Below are positions 23,741-34,455 of a DNA stretch of 64,000 bases, in pieces (position 1 is the stretch's first letter; each line of letters starts with the position of its first letter). The position numbers were made by a program, and so were the translations under genes. Location: NCBI GenBank assembly GCA_963978545.1, contig OZ021724.1:25533933-25597932 (forward strand). The letters are read 5' to 3'. Origin of the DNA: Linyphia triangularis (Eukaryota > Arthropoda > Arachnida > Araneae > Linyphiidae). A model generated the notes under the pieces. That model was not told the origin of the DNA and ran no database searches. It saw nothing but the letters and a program-made list of their open reading frames with translations.

Positions 23741-25370
23741 CATTGTCACACAAAAGTAATCATACACCTTAAAAATTTGCAGAAAAAGTGCTCCAGTTTA
23801 GAGTTGAATTTGAATATTAACTTCAAAAAATTTTTGTAGAATGTCTACTTAATTATAAATGAAACCTAATATTTTTTTAAAAGAAGTATTGAATAATTTT
23901 ATTTTTATAAAAATATAAATTTATAGAACCAGAGAAAAAAATCCACAAAAGTGTTGGCAGACCAGAATTTTATATATATTATTTTTTTTTTGTATTGAGA
24001 CGACATTTGAAAAATAGATTGTCTGTAACATTTACATTTTCTATTTATTATAATTTATTTATTCTTTAAAATGGTTCGTAACGGTAAAAAATCAACAAAC
24101 AGCAGTCGAAAATTAATCATATTTCATCGTAATAGAAGTAAATGTATTCTATGTATGTATAATATATTAAATTTATTCTATTTAATTATTTAACATGTAA
24201 TAAAACGTTTTAAACAAGAAAATACAATCCAAAATTTGCCAACAAGAGATTGACCAACATAGTTATATGAACGTAAAAAGGGATTTACTGTAAGAAAATT
24301 TGAGATAAATCCAAGTTTGTGTGTTATAAAAGTTTCTTCAGAATGTAGGGAAACAAATTTGACTTCAATTTCAATTGATACTGTTCGAGAAGTAATCAGA
24401 TGAGCTGGACTACATGTGTGTTCAGCCCGGAGAAATTTTTTCGTAAGTGCTAAAAATAGAAAGTTTCGCCGTTTCCTTGCAAAGACAATGACAAATAAGC
24501 CAGAAACGTATTGGAATCATGTCTTCTTTGAAGATAAAAAACAAATGTAGCGCTTTTGGTTTCGATGGACGCACAATTGTGGGGAAAAAAAATGACGAAC
24601 CTAATTCCAAGAACTTTGTTGGAACAGAAAAACATGGAGGTGGAAGTGTCCTTGTGTTTGGGTGCTTGTCAGCATTAGGACTTAATAAATTGATGTTTAA
24701 TGATGGAATAATGAATCATGAACTCGATAAATATTTTGAATGATAAATTAAATTTGTTAGCCTAACATTTGGGTAGTACGAATAACTTCATTTTTTATCA
24801 AGATCCGAACACACAGCATTGAATGATCGCCTCTATGGCCTCTATAATTGCCCACAAAATCTAAAAACGCTATCTTACTCAGCAGATTTGAACCCAAATG
24901 AACAGATTTAGAGAGAATTGGATGCCAAAGTTAGAAGACCCGACATTAAAATGAGAAGTCCACTAAAAACAGTAATGATCAAAGATTGGAAGAACATTGA
25001 TGCAGAAATTACTGAAAAAACCTAGTAAAATTTATGCCCAGATGCTTAAAAAATTTTGTGAATGCTAAAAGATATCCTACAAATTACTAATTTATCCCCC
25101 CCCCCCCAAAATATTACAATAAATACTAATATGTAACAAAAAAATGCAAGTGTTCGAAGACTTTTGGGAGATATTTTTTGTGTTACTTTTAGGTTAACAA
25201 TTTTTCTAAAAAAAAAAATTACTATGCATTAAAAACATTTTATATAGTTTTATTAAAATGAAATTAGAGATATTAAAAAAAAAAATCCTATTCTGGAATA
25301 TTAAATTTTGAAATGGAGAATGTAGTGTTTGATTGAAATTTGTAAGTGTACGAAGACTTGAGCGCCACTG
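23741..25370 (+). mobile_element. Tc1-like transposon, decayed, 1.63 kb
   Basis: The right end reads CGAAGACTTGAGCGCCACTG and is followed by TA. The left end (CATTGTCACACAAAAGTAAT) is its mutated inverted counterpart. Length and terminal repeats fit a Tc1 element, with one broken transposase gene inside. The phrase GTGTTCGAAGACTTTTGGG also recurs internally at about 25151. Confidence 0.85.
24071..25090 (+). pseudogene. Tc1-family transposase, many stops and frameshifts
   Basis: Cut-and-paste transposase of the Tc1/mariner superfamily. The start ATGGTTCGTAACGGTAAA and following residues (RKLIIFHRNR) match the N-terminal helix-turn-helix region. Downstream in shifting frames come RRFLAKTMTNKPETYWNHVF with a catalytic-Asp region, then KHGGGSVLVFGCLSA, FYQDPNTQH (second Asp), YSADLNPNEQI (the DLNPxE glutamate), and a C-terminal NAKRYPTNY before TAA at 25088. 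The W after NEQI is a stop, and several frame changes occur. The span, about 340 codons, equals a full-length family member, so decay was by point mutation and small indels. Confidence 0.9.
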
Positions 25371-25806
25371 TATCTCGTTCTTGGGTTTCTGATCCAGGAG
25401 AGTTAGACAAGAAAAAAAAAAAAAATCATTATAATATTTATATCCTATTTTGAATTATCAAGGATGATCTAAAATATTCCGTTTGGAAAATAAATAAAAA
25501 ATAAAATCACAATTTAACTCATCTTTTCGACAGATGACGCTACTGAGCAAATTCAGTTTTAAAGCAAAGTCATTAAGGGTTATACTTTAGGTCTATTTGG
25601 AGGTGGGGTCACAATATCGGCTGTAAAAACACTCTCAAATTGTTACATATCGGATCAGCAATAACTTTTATACTAAAATCCAACGCTATTTAAGAATTGT
25701 GCGTAATTGGGCATAGCATGCCACCCTCATTCGAAAAATGCAAAAATGTCGGTGATCTTTCTGATCGCGCGTTCTTCCGGTACGTCACGTTACAAGATGC
25801 AAATAA
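25371..25806. other. AT-rich spacer
   Basis: No gene seen. It contains an A14 tract near 25412 and unique sequence up to the next SINE. Confidence 0.4.
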
Positions 25807-25990
25807 TGCCGACCAAACGGTATAGTGGTTAGCGTGCTAGTTTCTAGACCACGAGGTTGCGGGTTCGAGTCCCGTGTTAGGCATGAGTGTTTGTAAATGT
25901 ATGTTGGCTTGTCAAAATACGAATGTTTCTGCGCATTATAGCCCTCGTGTTGCTGACGGCGCCAGATAATATGAAAACAACCAATCAACC
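25807..25990 (+). mobile_element. SINE-A copy 3
   Basis: Full-length copy with GGTTCGAGTCCCG box B and a few body substitutions. A related word, CAAGATG, lies on both sides (about 25793 and 25989), but the left copy is offset from the head, so the target duplication is uncertain. Confidence 0.92.
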
Positions 25991-26070
25991 AAGATGTACC
26001 TTTTTTAAGCCCTTCATATTCCGTCGAATCGTTCGTACCGATTCATTCTACGAGAATGCCCTGACACTGG

Positions 26071-26105
26071 CCTTGCGCCTTATAAATCTAAATACAACCA
26101 ACCAA
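26071..26105 (+). mobile_element. 35 bp SINE tail inserted with a perfect 12 bp target duplication
   Basis: A tail-only piece (CTTGCGCCTTATAAATC then AAATACAACCAACC) is flanked on both sides by CCCTGACACTGG (26059-26070 and 26106-26117). This is an extremely 5'-truncated retroposed copy, as expected from aborted target-primed reverse transcription. The tail resembles the type at 36536-36660. Confidence 0.75.
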
Positions 26106-26132
26106 CCCTGACACTGGTCAGAATCGAACCGG

Positions 26133-26308
26133 TTGGTTGTATTCAGATTATCTGGCGCCGTCAGCAACATGAGGGCTATAATGTGCCGAAACATTCGTCA
26201 TTAGACAAGCCAACATACATTTACAAACACCCATGCCAACACGGGACTCGAACCCGCAACCTCGCGGTCTAGAAGCTAGCAAGCTAACCACTATACCGTT
26301 TGGTCGGC
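26133..26308 (-). mobile_element. SINE-A copy 4
   Basis: Full length, with an exact 14 bp target duplication CAGAATCGAACCGG at 26119-26132 and 26309-26322. It sits only 2 bp from the duplication of the 35 bp tail insertion. Confidence 0.95.
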
Positions 26309-26322
26309 CAGAATCGAACCGG

Positions 26323-27190
26323 ACTTCCGAGAAGGCAAGGCTGTGTTGAACTTTTTTTCGCCAACAAAACGACTTAATCGCCTTCAGTGCACGTTGGGGA
26401 TTTCGTATTATGCGATGCTATCGATACATGGAAGAAAAACTAATAAACGCAGAAAAAAAAGTCTTAGTGTATAACAAAGATCCAACATTGAATCACTAGA
26501 AAGGTGCCAGTGCTAAACTAGATATCGACTACTCAAGTGTCATAGATTAACTATAGTTTGATTACCTATTCAATTGCACCGGAACATCGTTATTTCTTGA
26601 GATGACTTGAATATCACTCAGCGGGTTTACAAGGTGCACTCAATTAAAGTGCTTTTATCGATTACAAACATGTTAATCTCCGCGAACATCTAACAACACT
26701 CTGCTATAAAAATCTGCTAATCTAGCATCCCTTCATGCTTAAAGATTGAAGATAGCAACACTGCATATTAACACGGTACTCAAACAGCAAAAAAATAACA
26801 TTACTAAAGTGTTTCTATTTCTGAGCGGCACTACAGAAAATAAAAACACAAGGTTTCGATAACGAATGACGAAAAACTGCAAAATGTCAACAATCGGCCC
26901 CATCGATCATTATTGTATAACTAGAAAAGCAATTATAAATGGTAGAAAATCTAACTCTCAGCACATTGAAAATTGATTTCTAGCAAATGCATAGTTAAAC
27001 AATCTTCTAGATTGTCTTCAGTATTTATATGAACATCAAAATAAAAGGATCTTCAGTTACATTTTGAATAAAATTATATCGAATATCCATGTACTTTGTT
27101 TTAACATTTTCTACTCAATTTTTTGAAAAATAAATTGTCAGAAATGGTTTGTCTAAAATCTCTATATAATAAGGCAAAGCCCTCACTGAC
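26323..27190. other. AT-rich stretch, no supported gene
   Basis: Nothing recognisable. It ends in GGCAAAGCCCTCACTGACTG, where GACT/CACT words lead into the next tandem repeat. Confidence 0.4.
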
Positions 27191-27223
27191 TGACTCACTC
27201 ACTCATCACTAATTCTCCCACTT

Positions 27224-27880
27224 AACATATAGTCACAATTCTGAAAATTAGTACAAATATCAACAATGGCAAACATAGAAAAAGTAAGCTATTCCGATCT
27301 CAATTACCTACTTTAAGTAGTGGAAAAGGGGTTTAACGTTCCAAACGAGGGATATTAGAATGTTTCACTTCCAATGTAGTCACAAGTCTGATAATTGTTT
27401 CAAATGTCAATAAAGACAAACATAGAAAAAGTAAGCTATTTCGATCTCGATTAATCCACTTTAATGGGTGGGAAAGGGGTTAAACGTTCTAAACGAGGGA
27501 TATTCGAACGTCCCACTTCCAATGTAGTCATAACTCTGATATTTGGTGGAAATGTAACGAAGGGCAAATATAGAAAAAATAAGTTATTCCAATATCGATT
27601 AATGAATTTTTAATGGATGAAAAGTCGACACAACATTCAAACTAAACTAGGAATATCCTAATGTTTCATTTCCATTACAGTTACAACTTTGAAAATTATA
27701 ACTAAGAGCAAACATAAACACAATAGATTATTGCAATCTCGATTAACTAATTAAAAAAAGGTCAAAAGGAAGTTAAACGTTCTAAAGAGGGAAATTCAAA
27801 AGTTTCATTTCCAATATATTTACAATTATAAAATTTAAAAAAAAAAGTGAACAGGAGCAAATATAGATAAAAGTATTTCT
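27224..27880. repeat. Degenerate tandem repeat, 137-153 bp unit, about 4.5 copies
   Basis: The phrase CTTCCAATGTAGTCACAA and variants recurs at 27231, 27368, 27516, 27669 and 27808. Each unit also carries GCAAACATAGAAAAAGTAAG, a TCCGATCTCGATTA-like word, and TTAAACGTTCTAAACGAGGG. Similarity falls toward the right. Both strands have many stops, so it is not coding. Confidence 0.85.
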
Positions 27881-28930
27881 ATAGGCTGAATAAAGGGGAA
27901 TGAAATTTAACTAATTTATAACTATGGGAAACCAGAGATTATCTATTACGCTCTCACATAGAGCAACAAATACAGATTCCATAGACGAAAGTGCAATTTC
28001 AATTTTGCTTTCTTGATCGTGTTGAATTTTAAGCTTAGTTCGAGGTTAAAGTTTATTCTTTTGAAACTTGGGGACAAAGTAAAAATTCATATATTTTGAG
28101 GTGTGTCAAGGAAAGTTTGTGGCCACTTCATATCGCAATTGGGATGACCCCTTTCTGATGCGTACAAAAACCATGAGGGATTCATTCCAAAATCTACATA
28201 CACCTCTTTTTCTGTCTAAGACAGTCCGATCAAATTGCTTCACTTTGGTATGGAAGGGTTGGAGAGCGGAGAAACGCGGAGCGGTTATCTCGGTAGCTGA
28301 ATTTCGCTGTCTGCTTAAGATGACCTGCTTTCATGTTTAACTTGTAATTTATTAAGAAAACCTAAACTGTGGAAACATTCAAGATATTATCCGTTCTAAC
28401 ACAATATAATTAGTTTCTCACTCTACTTTGGTCAAATATTTATCAAAATATCAAAACACCCTTCAGTTTTACTGATTATTATCCCCTAAGTTTAGAACAG
28501 TAAGTGGGAGGTAATAGAGTCGATGCACTTTCTACCACCTACAAAAGAAAGATACCACAAATCCATATAAACACTTTTTTCCAAGGACTTGCAAGTGTCC
28601 TCAACCGTAGAAGATAGCTTTTCAATGTGCTTTAAAATATTGTTTTTACTCGTATATTTCTAATAAAGGAACATAGATGTGATCAAACCTTAGGTGTACA
28701 ATCTTAGTTTAAAACTACTTTTGCAGATTCATTTAACTTAGCAAGATAACTAAGTAGAGAATGCAATAGGTATAGTAAATAAATGCTATTTAAAAAATAT
28801 ATGTAATCCCCATATTTTTGTTAATCCTGCAATACCGATCTTGGATCCACCTATTACGTTTCTACTTATGCTTAGAGAATACAAAGTAATTTTCAAAATA
28901 ATGTCACATTACCTGTAATGTCTTTTACAC
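27881..28930. other. AT-rich stretch, no supported gene
   Basis: A 79-residue plus frame at 28101-28340 has no recognisable motif and no supporting start or splice context. Nothing else is seen. Confidence 0.4.
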
Positions 28931-29080
28931 CGAAGTGGATGTCATCAACTCCATGACTCCATCAACTCCAACATCCTCGACTTTCGAGGTGCAACCTTTG
29001 TCCCCGAAGAGGAAAGACACAGGTGTTGTGCTTCGAAAGTTTTTGAGCCAGTCTTTGATGTTGCAGTCGAGTCAACCAGG

Positions 29081-29247
29081 TTGGTTGGTAAGCTCAACGA
29101 CCTATTTTTATACACAATAACGGATAATCAAGCCGGGGACTACAGTTTATTGAGGATCCCAAACCACAACAAACATCCATGCATGCATGATTCGAACCCG
29201 GTACCTTTGGTATGTAAGGTCAGAGCAGTAACCAAACGTCCACCATT
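29081..29247 (-). mobile_element. SINE-B copy 5
   Basis: Inserted in the repeat-coding remnant. Target duplication GAGTCAACCAGG / GAGTCAACTAGG at 29069-29080 and 29248-29259 (one mismatch). The head side is degraded. Confidence 0.9.
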
Positions 29248-29402
29248 GAGTCAACTAGGAATTCGTCTAAAGTTGGATGATCCAATGAGGACAGATTCAC
29301 CACAAGTTTAAAACCAGTCTTCGAAACCGTGTCAATCAGGAACTCATCTAAAGTTGGATGAAACTGTGATGGTAGACGCAGGCGTGGTGCTTTGGAAGTT
29401 TT

Positions 29403-29584
29403 GGTTGGTTGGTTGTTTTCAGATTATCTGGCGCCGTCAGCAACACGAGGGCTATAATGCGCCGAAACATTCGTCATTAGACAAGCCAACATACATTTAC
29501 AAACACCCATGCCAACACGGGACTCGAACCCGCAACCTCGTGGTCTAGAAGCTAGTATGCTAACCACTATACCGTTTGGTCGGC
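29403..29584 (-). mobile_element. SINE-A copy 5
   Basis: Full length, with an exact 14 bp target duplication GCTTTGGAAGTTTT at 29389-29402 and 29585-29598. It disrupts the same repeat-coding remnant as SINE-B copy 5. Confidence 0.95.
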
Positions 29585-29749
29585 GCTTTGGAAGTTTTAG
29601 AACCAGTCTCTGATGTTGCAGAAAAATCAACCAAGAACTCGTCGAAAGTTGAATGAGTTGAAATGGTAACACAGTCGAAATTTTTGCCATCTAGGAATGC
29701 CTCTTTTTGTTCGAATCTGATTTTGTTTTTTTTTGTTTTTGTTTTTTAA

Positions 29750-30291
29750 CATTTATATCATTCTTAAGATATTGTTCTGTATTCACCAACCTCGTATAAA
29801 ATCCAAGTATAGTTCCAGATAAGAAGCTCCAGTATTTAGTTTATAGTTGACATGCCTAGATTCCAATACGCTTCCGCTGGGTCCTGCCTTCTTAACCCAC
29901 TGCTTTTTCATAGGATGCAGGCACTTTACTTTTGAAAGAAAAAAAGTATCTGGCAATAACTAAAATTCGTCTTTGCGTTTTAAGTCGAACCTTCCAGCTT
30001 CGATCAGTAGTTACAATGCAACTTTCTTTCTCATGAAATTGGTACAGGATCTGAATTATTATTATCATACTATGGAGGTCATCGAACTAGAAACACACGA
30101 AGAGCTCTGGAATATCAAATCCAGACTCCTTTAATTTAACTGATTTTCTTATTAGAAATAAATTTTCAAAACTGTACATAATTTTTCAGTCCTTGGTGTC
30201 TGAAATCTAAGTATTCAATTCTTTCTTTCGGTGCCTTGAAAAATGGCGGTAGACTCAGTATTTACATAACATAAATGACGACTTCTATTTT
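29750..30291. other. AT-rich spacer
   Basis: No supported gene or repeat seen. Confidence 0.4.
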
Positions 30292-30306
30292 TTAAACCCA
30301 TTAAGT

Positions 30307-30489
30307 TGGTTGGTTGGTTGTTTTCAGATTATCTGGCGCCGTCAGCAACACGAGGGCTATAATGCGCCGAAACATTCGTCATTAGACAAGCCAACATACA
30401 TTTACAAACACCCATGCCAAACATGGGACTCGAACCCGCAACCTCGCGGTCTAGAAGCTAGTACGCTAACCACTATACCGTTTGGTCGG
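30307..30489 (-). mobile_element. SINE-A copy 6
   Basis: Full length, with an exact 15 bp target duplication TTAAACCCATTAAGT at 30292-30306 and 30490-30504. Confidence 0.95.
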
Positions 30490-30504
30490 TTAAACCCATT
30501 AAGT

Positions 30505-31230
30505 GGTACGGAAACTCCTGTAATAAATTCTCAATATCCTCTATTTCTATTCACGAGGATGACTTCATTTGTCGGTTTTTCAAGACGAATACCTAATTAA
30601 AGTCATACAATTTCGGGAGCGCCAAAGCATTTCTGGAAAGCTTCGTCATTTTAAATCTTTAAAATCAACAAGATCTTACTTTAAGACAAAATTATTTTAC
30701 TTCTACATGTTATGCCCTCTGATTTCTAACTACAACTTCTGGATTGTGCATTCTTGGTTATTGACTTAAGACCGAAGGTGGCCACAACCAACATAGTGAT
30801 CAATACTAGCAGCTTCCCCCAAAACTAGTTACAATGTGTATGTAACCATGGTAACCTATTTCATAGCATTATGGGGTAAATATTCAATTGACTTCATTGC
30901 TTGCAGATCAGAAATCGTTTATAAGCTATCCAGAAGTTATAGTTTGAGATCAATGGTTATGCCTCTTTAGGATAGTTGAATCTAGTATTATCCAGTTGAT
31001 GTGCTCCTATCGATTCTTAATAAGTTCATTGCCTTAAACTTACGATTTATTAAACATAACCTCATGCAAAAAAATCCATCAACTTAAGGCTTTATTATAT
31101 GGGAACATTTTCCTCAACTCCATCTTATGCTTCAATGCTATTCTCACTTTTCGAATCCCATTTCCAGGGGCAAAGCGTGCTCTTGCAATATTCTCGAAGC
31201 CTTTGCCCCAAACGAAAGAGTTATGATTAA
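30505..31230. other. AT-rich stretch with one short hairpin
   Basis: No supported gene. A 9 bp inverted pair GGGGCAAAG ... CTTTGCCCC lies at about 31169-31210. Confidence 0.4.
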
Positions 31231-31385
31231 GACGTTGAGCTCCGCGTCAGCGGCTGACAGTGTAATATAAAACTAAAAAAATTATATTGGTTTAAGCAAT
31301 TACTGAAAGTTTATTTAATTTTTATTTATTACAGGATAGTACGTTGAGTTCCGCGTCAGCCATCGGTGGTTGACAGTACGTTGTT
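31231..31385. repeat. Direct repeat pair containing CGCGTCAGC
   Basis: ACGTTGAGCTCCGCGTCAGC (about 31232) recurs as ACGTTGAGTTCCGCGTCAGC (about 31341), each followed by a GGTTGACAGT-like word, with AT-rich DNA between. A small tandem or flanking duplication; origin unknown. Confidence 0.6.
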
Positions 31386-31590
31386 GTTTTTTCCACATCT
31401 ATAATTTGACATAGAACCTTTCTTAGTACTTATTAAAGTGCAGGAAGTCTTAGTTTTTTAAGTACTATTGATATTTCAATAGATAAAAATACTATTAAAT
31501 ATACTATGCCCAAAATGCTCTTGCGAAAAATTGCCTACCTAAAAATTTTAAGTCCGAGGTTTGGTAACGCTGCGTAAACGTGTGGAATCA
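31381..31590. repeat. Interspersed repeat, SINE-free partner of 19801-20130
   Basis: Reads TTGTTGTTTTTTCCACATCTATAATTTGACATAGAACC without interruption, the empty-site counterpart of SINE-A copy 1. The right end holds TTTGGTAACGCTGC, inverted relative to GCAGCGTTGCCAGAC at 19801. Confidence 0.75.
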
Positions 31591-31770
31591 ATGTCTGTAA
31601 GCATTTCATTCTAAGCTTAAATATCTTCTACTGCGATAAGAAACAATGTCCCTAATATATTTACTCAACTCTATCGAGTAAATTTCAATCTGTTTGCAGC
31701 GATGCGTTGGTATTGCGGTATAGAAATGCGAAGCACACTACTGCGTGTGGCCTGAAGTGGATTTCCTTAA

Positions 31771-31986
31771 CCTTTAACTGCTGTGGTTGGATGGTTTGAG
31801 GTGTTTGGCGCAAGACCTACACATGGTCCATAGTGCGCCAAACAAATTGGTGAACATCAGTTTAAAGTTTATGAAACATAGTATGAGAAAAATTAATATA
31901 AAAATCAAAGATGCGATATTTTAGGGGGTGGAAGCATTCCACAAAAAATGATTCGCGGTCTGTTAGACCGCTTACAGCAGTAAAGG
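31771..31986. mobile_element. piggyBac-like MITE, 216 bp, TTAA target
   Basis: The terminal inverted repeat CCTTTAACTGCTGT (left) pairs with ACAGCAGTAAAGG (right), flanked on both sides by TTAA (31767-31770 and 31987-31990). The TTAA duplication is the piggyBac signature. A second inner pair, TTTGGCGCAAGACC / TAGTGCGCCAAAC, sits within. There is no coding capacity. Confidence 0.8.
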
Positions 31987-31990
31987 TTAA

Positions 31991-32639
31991 GAGTTCGTGT
32001 GGAGCTAAATGTGTTAATATCGGCAATGCCTTTGATAACCAATTAGATAGCTTCCATTTTCACCAAATTGTTACCAAAATATTTCGCCAAGCCTTCAAAA
32101 AGTTGACTCATTTTGTTGTTTACATCCATCACGAGTCGACAGCTATTTCGATTGTTTAAGGGCTCCATCATGAGCCCTTAAATATCTGGCGAGTAAAGGC
32201 ACTGAACTGATGAATGGCAGATCGAGGGTTCGGTTCTGGCTTCGCTGAATACTGATGTGTATGATAACGGGGGATTGTTCACATTAAATGATGCGTGAGG
32301 AACCGTTCATGCCAGAAAGGACCAATTATGATTTATTCAATGGAAAACTTAGTTGGCAATTAGTTAAACCATATTTGGTCAGTTCTGACACAAACGGTAT
32401 TGAAAAAGAAAAAAAAGTGGGATAGAAACCGCAAATATCAAAGCTTTTGCTCTAGCAACTCTGATGACAAACTGCTAATTTACTAGCTAGCTCACTTTAA
32501 CACAGGCGAGTAGCGAGTAAAGTAGCCCGGCTTTGAACTTTATCCCAGCTTTGTTACTTGCAGCTAGCCCTTCTAGTGATTGGATGACACGAGCTAGTTT
32601 ACTATCAACTGGCAAACTAGCCGGCTATCAGCTAGTAAA
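31991..32639. other. Non-coding stretch with a CTAG-rich patch
   Basis: No gene. Between 32480 and 32645 the words CTAGCT, AGCTAG and GCTAGC recur about eight times, an unexplained local enrichment. Confidence 0.4.
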
Positions 32640-32985
32640 CTCGTCCCTCGTAATTTACCTTTAACAGTAACAGCCCCAAAATTTGATAGAATGCATTGTC
32701 ATCAACTATCTGCTAACTTTTAGCCCGATTGTATGAAGGCAAGGGTAATGTGACCAGACGTCCCGCTTTCCACCTCGCTGTCTCAATGTCCTCCCAAATT
32801 GTCCGGCTTTCCCGTTACAGATTCCCGCCAAACTTCTAAACAAAACAAAAATGTCTTCAGAACTTGAAAAACTAATAGAGTAAGTAACTGATGAAGTTTC
32901 TGGAGATAAAAAATTATTATCACAAGGCAAGGAAGTTTAATAGGCGTCCGCAGATATATGCCCCCAATCGGCAAACATAATCGAA
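32640..32985. repeat. R4 copy split by a 179 bp insertion
   Basis: Left part CCAAAATTTGATAGAATGCATTG to GATTGTATGAAGGCAAGG; right part TTTAATAGGCGTCCGCAGAT. The insertion between them is listed separately. Confidence 0.7.
32745..32923. mobile_element. 179 bp insertion with a 9 bp target duplication
   Basis: Flanked by AAGGCAAGG (32736-32744 and 32924-32932) within R4. It begins GTAATGTGACCAGACGTCCC and ends TTATTATCAC. The GACCAGACGTCCCGCTTT start resembles the ends of some widespread animal DNA transposons, but the family is not certain. A hAT would normally give 8 bp. Confidence 0.6.
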
Positions 32986-32992
32986 GTTAATA

Positions 32993-33780
32993 CCCCCAAA
33001 AAACACTTTTGAAAAGTAGAAGAACCACCAACCTCAAAAATACAAAAAACTTTCTTGCAATAAAAAAACCATAAACATGATGAAAATTTTCAACCACAAA
33101 TACAGTGATATAAAAAATGGCCAACCTCTGATTACAACTCTAGGTTGTGACTCGCTTAAGAATGTATGCTTACTTAGTTTATTTTTAAAATTTAAGTTCC
33201 TCTCCCATAAAAATTTACGCTGCTTGAGGTTGGCACCCGTCATAGGAATATTAACAATGCTTGCGTTTAAACTAATTTATGGCATATTGAACGAATATTC
33301 GAGTTTATGATTTCATTTGGATAGGTAGGAAATACAAAGTGGTGTAAATCTTCAAGCTCATGTAACTTTCAAAATAGTATAGAGAAACTGTGCTCAAACG
33401 CTTGCATTTGAATCTTTATTAAGAATTTTTTAAGTTGGAAACTGAAGTGTTTGTGGTAAGCTTTTGTTTGGTTGATACATACATTTTGGAAAGTTTTTAT
33501 TGTGTGGGGGGTTTTAAAGGTTAGTAATTAAGACGGCGCCAACCTCAAGCAGCGTAAATTTTTATGGGAGCGGAACTTAAATTTTAAAAATAAACTAAGT
33601 AAGCATACATTCTTAAGCGAGTCACAACCTAGAGTTGTAATCAGAGGTTGGCCATTTTTTATATCACTGTATTTGTGGTTGAAAATTTTCATCATGTTTA
33701 TGGTTTTTTTATTGCAAGAAAGTTTTTTTGTATTTTTGAGGTTGGTGGTTCTTCTACTTTTCAAAAGTGTTTTTTGGGGG
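32993..33780. mobile_element. Long inverted repeat, 249 bp arms, about 290 bp loop
   Basis: The left arm 32993-33241 (CCCCCAAAAAACACTTTTGA start) is reverse-complementary to 33532-33780 with very few mismatches. The loop 33242-33531 is AT-rich without coding potential. A transcript through it would form a hairpin of about 249 bp. It lies between two other repeats (R4 and a 105 bp tandem) and may be a fold-back or MITE; no target duplication was found. Confidence 0.85.
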
Positions 33781-33837
33781 ATATCAGAACTTGTTTTAAA
33801 CAATTTTTTGAATTTGTCCGTTTAATCGTTTTTCTAT

Positions 33838-34455
33838 TTATCACCTATGGTACACCTGGTACCAGGTTGGTTGGTTGTTTTCAGATTATCTTTCGCCGTC
33901 AGCAACACGAGGGCTATAATGCGCTGAAACATTCGTCATTAGACAAGCCAGCATACATTTACAAACACCCATGCCTAACACGGGACTCGAACCCGCAACC
34001 TCGTGGTCTAGAAGCTAGCACGCTAACCACTATACCGTTTGGTCGGCCACACCTGGTACCAGGAATATTCATAATTCTTCAAACTGAGTTCGACGATACC
34101 TTACATGCAATAATTATGTTTAAAATTGATAAACCGGAAGTGGTACCAATAGCATACCTGCTGGTACTTTAAATATTCATAATTCGTCAAAACAAAAGTA
34201 CAACATGCCATATTTATCTTGGAAATTGATAAATCGAAAATGGTACTACCTATGCTATACCTTGTACCTTAAACATTCATAATTTTTCAAGAGAAGCCCA
34301 ACGACACCCAACATGCCATATTTATCTTTAAAATTGATAAACCAGAAGTAGTACCACCTATGGTACATCTGGTACCATGAATATTCATAATTCTTCAAGT
34401 TGAGTTCAATGATATCTTACATGCTAAAATCTACTTTAAAATTTACAAATTGGTT
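33838..34455. repeat. Tandem repeat, about 105 bp unit, about 4 copies, split by a SINE
   Basis: AATATTCATAATTCTTCAA-type words recur at 34064, 34172, 34272 and 34380. Each unit carries GATAAACCGGAAGTGGTACC-like and GGTAC(A)CCTGGTACC phrases. SINE-A copy 7 interrupts the first unit. Confidence 0.85.
33867..34048 (-). mobile_element. SINE-A copy 7
   Basis: Full length, with an exact 15 bp target duplication ACACCTGGTACCAGG at 33852-33866 and 34049-34063. The insertion site is inside a GGTACC-containing tandem unit. Confidence 0.95.

Larger units (their letters stand above)
28945..29745 (-). pseudogene. Three-repeat coding remnant split by SINE-B and SINE-A
   Basis: I do not recognise this gene. 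On the minus strand, the host sequence left after excising SINE-A (29403-29584) and SINE-B (29081-29247), each with one copy of its target duplication, reads as a single open frame from a stop at about 29746-29748 to TGA at 28945-28947. It contains three units starting HSTFDEFLVD, HPTLDEFLID and HPTLDEFLVD, spaced 33 and 27 residues, each followed by a Thr/Ser-rich x-TG-[SF]-K segment. The plus strand has a stop at the same place in each repeat. No start Met or convincing splice acceptor is visible upstream, so this may be an internal or last exon, or a dead copy. Both SINEs introduce stops. Confidence 0.5.

Noticed and set aside
27224..27880. CRISPR-like array
   Set aside because: Regular spacing is superficial: spacers resemble each other, units are about 145 bp and degenerate, and the DNA is clearly eukaryotic.
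19830..34172. A family of small proteins with the recurring VGCFQIIWRRQQHEGYN sequence
   Set aside because: These frames are the antisense or sense translation of SINE-A copies; similarity reflects the repeat and not a protein family.
33648..34172. A 174-residue plus-strand open frame
   Set aside because: It runs through the right arm of an inverted repeat, a tandem unit and a SINE-A; no protein motif or conserved frame.
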